Of a stretch of 64,000 bases of DNA, positions 60,070 to 64,000 are shown in pieces; position 1 is the stretch's first letter, and every line of letters begins with the position of its first letter. The notes beneath the pieces are model-generated. The model was not told the DNA's origin. It saw only the letters and a program-made list of their open reading frames with translations, and did not search any database. The stretch comes from Bicyclus anynana. Taxonomy: Eukaryota; Arthropoda; Insecta; Lepidoptera; Nymphalidae. The stretch covers positions 2,078,501 through 2,142,500 of the forward strand of contig NC_069083.1 of assembly GCF_947172395.1 (NCBI RefSeq). Direction: 5' to 3'. The translations under genes and the position numbers were made by a program.

Positions 60070-60701
60070 AACCGTATACACTAGTTTTTCGTATTAAAAC
60101 CTAAATCTAAACCACTTAACCACTTGACGAATATATATTCATACAGAACTAAATAGAACTGACGAAGAATATAAACTATTTTTTGTTGTTGAAATATAAA
60201 TAAAAGTTTGTCTTTATTTAATATTGTTCTTTTTGTATATTCCCTAAGTCGGTGTCTAATGAAAGGCCACAGAGCAGTGTCGAAGTTCGTTTCCACTTTA
60301 ACGCAAGTGCCATTCCCGTTTTTTAATTCAAGTAATCCATACCGCTAGATTACATCGGAAAAGTATTTCCCTCGGGACATTGGGCTACTTTGAATGAAAT
60401 CCAAGGAAAATTACGCCGTTCGCGTCGCCGCTCTGTTAGGTACTCCGAACTTTATTCCTTTGAGGACGTTTTCCTTACTAATATAATATTTATTATAATA
60501 AATTTTTGTAAGAGACTATTTTTGGGGTCGAGTTCGACAGAAAAACGAGTATTTATTTAAGGGCTGTACCTATTCACGACGTAACACGTGTGTTAAGATT
60601 TACGAACCTAATCACATATTGCCCACCACATTAAAATAATCCTCATTCTGCGTTTCGGTGCAGAAGTAGGACCACAGAACAGAACAGAATAGGAGTAAAT
60701 C

Positions 60702-60865
60702 CGTGATAGCCCAATGGATATGACCTCTGTCTCCGATTCCGTAGGGTGAGGTTTCGAATCCTGTCTGAGGCATGCACCTCCAACTTTTCAGTTGGGTGCA
60801 TTTTAAGAAATCACGCGTCTCAAACGGAAGGAACTTGCATACCAGAGAATTTTCTTCAAATCGGT
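60702..60865 (+). mobile_element. SINE family A, head half
   Basis: CCGTGATAGCCCAATGGATA, GGTTTCGAATCCTGTC, ATGCACCTCCAACTTTTCAG, then ends near the CATACCAGAGAATTTTCTT word of the family. Confidence 0.65.
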
Positions 60866-61054
60866 CCAGGCGTCTTTGAGTAGTCCCGTAACATACATAC
60901 AAAAAAAAATAGACTCGAATTGAGAACCTCCTCCTTTTTTTTGAAGTCGGTTAAAAATCGAGAGCATGGGCTGACAGCGAATTTCGACTACAGAGAAGCA
61001 AACTAAAATGAGCAAGCAAGCAAGATACAAAAAAAAAAAAATTAAAAATACCAC

Positions 61055-61268
61055 TACTTTTAGTCTGTACTAATATTATACAGCTAAAGAGTTTGTTTGT
61101 TTGTTTGATTGATTGAATGCGAATCTCAGGAACTACTGGTCCGATTTAGAAAATTCTTTCAGTGTTAGATAGCCAATTTATCGAAGAAGGCTATAGGCTA
61201 TATTTTATCTCCGTATTCTTACGGGAACGGGAACCACGTGGGTAAAACCGCGCGGCGTCAGCTAGTAA
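61055..61268 (-). mobile_element. Common GCTGACGCC element, reverse
   Basis: On +: AGTCTGTACTAATATTATAC, CTCAGGAACTACTGGTCCGA, GAAGGCTATAGGCTATATTT, AAACCGCGCGGCGTCAGCTA. It is nearly complete. Confidence 0.65.
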
Positions 61269-61759
61269 TTAATTTACCTCCCTAATATCAGAGCTCAAGT
61301 TGTCCACAAACACACAAACTAATACGCGGCTTAAAGTATCGCTTGCTTACAAAATTTCAATACCCACTGTTTCCCCTTTACCTATTAATTAGACTGAACA
61401 TAATTTCGTTCGGGCTCCAAAGGTTACATCTATAATCCCGACCTTTCCAGTCCCTAATGCCGCCCAACAACCTTTGTATCAATAGACAACAATTGGGCAT
61501 AGATGAAAGAGTGATTTTATGTCTATATTTTACTAAAAGCAGGTTTATACACATAATAACTAGCGAAACCTAGCGAAACCCCCGCAGTTTCACCGCACCG
61601 CAGTTTCAAGATGCTTAGTTCACGAAGTTGTGGAAATATTTTAAAAAAAAAGTTCGTTCGTTGGTGAAAGAATTTTAAAAATAACGAACGTAAGAGTCTA
61701 AAACATTATCAGTCTAAACCCAGCAGTACCAGCGTGGTGGGTCAACGCTTCATATGGAA

Positions 61760-61968
61760 AAGGCCAGCCCCCCTAGCCAAGTAGCATGTCGATTCTCTTT
61801 CTACGATCACTAACGATTCGAAAAGTAGACAAATGCATGGGAATGACACATCTTGATCACGTGACCTGTCGATAGCAAACGTCATTCCCATATATCTTTC
61901 TAGTTTTCGAAGCGTTAGCGATCATAGAAAGAGAATCGACGTGCCACTTGGCTAGGGGGGCTGGCCTT
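61760..61968. mobile_element. 209-bp fold-back MITE
   Basis: AAGGCCAGCCCCCCTAGCCA at the left and TGGCTAGGGGGGCTGGCCTT at the right are exact complements. The pairing continues inward (GATTCTCTTTCTACGATC with GATCATAGAAAGAGAATC; TAACG with CGTTA). I see no clear target duplication. Confidence 0.82.
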
Positions 61969-62269
61969 GTAATAAGCCGTTAAAATTGGTTAGTGATGAT
62001 GGGACAAGTACAAGTTGTAAATGTATGGAGGTATTGGTTAAATAATTTCGATTTAACATGTTATTAGAAAGCGATGATATTTACCATGAAATAACACTAG
62101 TTTAGAAAGAAAACTCATTATACCCACGTGACTGGAAGCCCCGTAACGGTAATTTAGGCGAAAAATGGCGAAAAAGAAAATTATGCTTTGATATCTCCCC
62201 TATGATGAAACACCGTTATTATGTTTGTGAAACGTGGGTCTGATTGATTCGTTGGTTCAATTATTATTT

Positions 62270-62310
62270 AACTAGTGGCGCCCCGCTGTTTCATCCGCGT
62301 TTATATGTAT
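62270..62310 (+). repeat. Fragment of the common GCTGACGCC element
   Basis: TAACTAGTGGCGCCCCGCTG and TTTCATCCGCGT only. Confidence 0.35.
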
Positions 62311-62496
62311 CTCGCTGATAACAACATAAAATTGAAAAATTTGTAATACCCCCGAAGGTCATGAATTTATTAATTACACTCTCAATCGAGTCAATATTCT
62401 CTTTCAGTGCGCTTTCAATTGAGACCCCACTCGAGTATATTTGCAGACATTCGATTATTCTTCCCCACAACTTTTAAACGGCTCCACCGACTTTCA

Positions 62497-62539
62497 CCTG
62501 GTATTCTATATTAAAAATAATTTAATATAGAATACCAGG
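62497..62539. repeat. Perfect inverted repeat, about 19-bp arms
   Basis: CCTGGTATTCTATATTAAA and TTTAATATAGAATACCAGG with a 5-base spacer. Confidence 0.88.
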
Positions 62540-63109
62540 ACGTTCTTGCCGCCATTCCAAGTGGGTGATTACAGATTAGTGGGATTGAATTGACTACTAT
62601 TTAATTATTGGGATAAGTTAGCTAAGCTTATAGAACATTAAGAAACATGCAAATTAGGTACGGCACTCTTTGCACCCTGTCCTATAGTTTAACCTAAGAG
62701 TCAAAATCCAAAGCCTCAACTTCCATAACCGAACACAATACAACTGGCCAAGAGATGCAGTTACAGAAAGAATACTATTATTTAACCATCTAGAGTCTAG
62801 ACCGTTAACAAACTTGCAATTTAGGTACGTCATGCAATAGATAAAAGTCTTGCAATTTCAACGTAAAATTCCTCCGAGCAGTTGTAAAGGAAACTCATTA
62901 CCGACACGTGACCGAAGCCAGACACCGGCAATATCGCCGAAAAAGACCGCGCGAGAAAATTGCTCTTTGCTCCCTCCCCCGTAATTGTGTATTGGGATCG
63001 CGTGAAACCCGACGCTGATTGATCTGTGACGTCACACGAGTGTGTACTATACGTGATTTTTACGTGAACGATTTTAACGTACGTCAACCAATACATGAGT
63101 ATCTATTCT

Positions 63110-63300
63110 ATTTATACTAATATTTTATAGAGGTAAATTTGTGGTGTCATAGGGGGTAATATCTGGACCTACTACACCGATTTCGAAAATTCTTTTACCA
63201 CTAGAAAGCCACGGTATTTGTGAGTGTCATAAGCTTTATTTTAACCCGTATTCTCTCGGGAACGGGTACTAGGCGTGTGAAACCATAGGATGTAATTAAC
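63110..63300 (-). mobile_element. Common GCTGACGCC element, reverse, degraded
   Basis: On +: TTTATACTAATATTTTATAG, GGACCTACTACACCGATTTC, AACCCGTATTCTCTCGGGAA and GTGTGAAACCATAGGATGTA. Confidence 0.5.
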
Positions 63301-64000
63301 AAAATCTTTTGTAGTTCAATGGTCTGAAATCCGATATGTTCGAGTTTTTTCATTTAATGAGTCTAAGACAGAAGCAGACACATATACCTCTGACGGTTTC
63401 TGCGCAGCATCATACCGGAACTTTTGGTGATACGTCTTTCACGACAGGGTGATACTGATAACCAGCCAAAGCAAACTACACCCAATATAACCCATACGCA
63501 AGAAATTTGGTTTAATGTAAAATACATTATCATTTATTATTCGGCAATTTATTACCTATTATATACCATAACCTCAGTATAAATAATGTTAGTATGTAAC
63601 CCTGTCCACATTTCTGTCCACGAGCAGTTGTAAATGACGCTCATTACCGGCGAGTGGATCGCATCAGGAGGGCTACTATCAACTTTAACCTAGCGATCCA
63701 AATGCGACGCTATTCAACTTCGGTGCCTATATTGAATCGCTTTTAATTCGTACCATGACATCTCCTAAACTGAATAGCATTTGAATCGTCTATTGTGAAT
63801 GAATGATCGACATTTGTCTCTGATCTGCGGTTGAATAGCAATATGTTTGAGAGAGACAACGCTACAAAAAGTCAAAAGAAAAGCGCGAACTTTGAATTTA
63901 TTTTGGTTTTAACTTTAAATTGTTAGTTTATCTTAAATATTATAGTTAAATAACTTAACAAACAATGTATGCTGTTAGTATAATATCAGTTACGATTTAT

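Larger units (their letters stand above)
62100..63660. repeat. Three diverged copies of a dispersed repeat
   Basis: Related words occur near 62110 (AAACTCATTATACCCACGTGAC), 62876 (GAGCAGTTGTAAAGGAAACTC, ATTACCGACACGTGACCG) and 63622 (GAGCAGTTGTAAATGACGCTC, ATTACCGGCGAGTGG). The first two continue with GGCGAAAAA, then GAAAAT, then a TGATTGAT-type end. Family unknown. Confidence 0.5.
56103..64000. other. Upstream flank or 5' intron of X11; repeats only
   Basis: I searched both strands for further X11-like or other exons and saw none that I could support. The region holds SINEs, the GCTGACGCC-type element, fold-back elements and short inverted repeats, listed separately. Confidence 0.5.

Overview
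The window reads as nuclear DNA of a moth or butterfly. It is AT-rich with long introns, and it is littered with short retroposons whose heads resemble tRNA: one family with a GATGAT-type tail, one ending in AAGAATAAAA, and one reading CTCAATAGCTCAACGG. It also carries the 'GCTGACGCC...TATAATATTAGTATA' repeat that is widespread in Lepidoptera, plus mariner, RTE-like LINE and fold-back debris. The family names used for repeats are recalled resemblances, not search results.

Three protein genes can be supported. (1) At 195-4257 on + are the last three coding exons of a CIB2-type calcium- and integrin-binding EF-hand protein; its 5' end lies off the window. (2) At 13153-13608 on + is an intact single-exon Ubc13 (bendless/UBE2N) ubiquitin-conjugating enzyme. 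(3) From 56102 down to 22804 on - is a gene of about 33 kb with 23 phase-compatible coding exons, encoding an X11/Mint (APBA family) adaptor: a long acidic, Ser/Asp-rich N-terminus, then a PTB domain and two PDZ domains ending in PVFI. The exons were joined by hand from GT/AG sites and reading phase. They total 3435 nt, which is 1144 codons plus a stop. Other coding exons may lie upstream.

The most unusual feature is inside the X11 gene. Three separate exons each sit at the upstream (transcriptional) end of a tandem array made of near copies of that exon plus its splice-site edges. The arrays are the PDZ2 exon (period 141 bp), a His/Pro-rich exon (period 164-181 bp) and the 5'-most exon (period 156 bp). 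The gaps between copies are only 18-29 bp, too short for normal introns. In the His-rich array, five of six copies keep the same length modulo 3. The gene also has a diverged pair of neighbouring exons, an extra PTB-like exon in a phase-compatible position, and a probable alternative first exon.

Layout: 1-4.3 kb is the CIB2 tail, with a LINE fragment that carries a 148-bp fold-back MITE. 4.3-13.1 kb is repeats, including a 2.16-kb fold-back element at 8880-11043. 13.1-14.5 kb is Ubc13. 14.5-22.5 kb is SINEs and AT-rich DNA. 22.5-56.1 kb is X11, whose introns hold SINEs, MITEs, a hAT-like element, a mariner carrying a Helitron-like insert, and a 141-bp tandem repeat. 56.1-64 kb holds repeats only, possibly the 5' intron or promoter side of X11. 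CIB2 and Ubc13 read rightward and X11 leftward, so Ubc13 and X11 converge on the 14.5-22.5 kb stretch. Nothing indicates that the three genes share a pathway.
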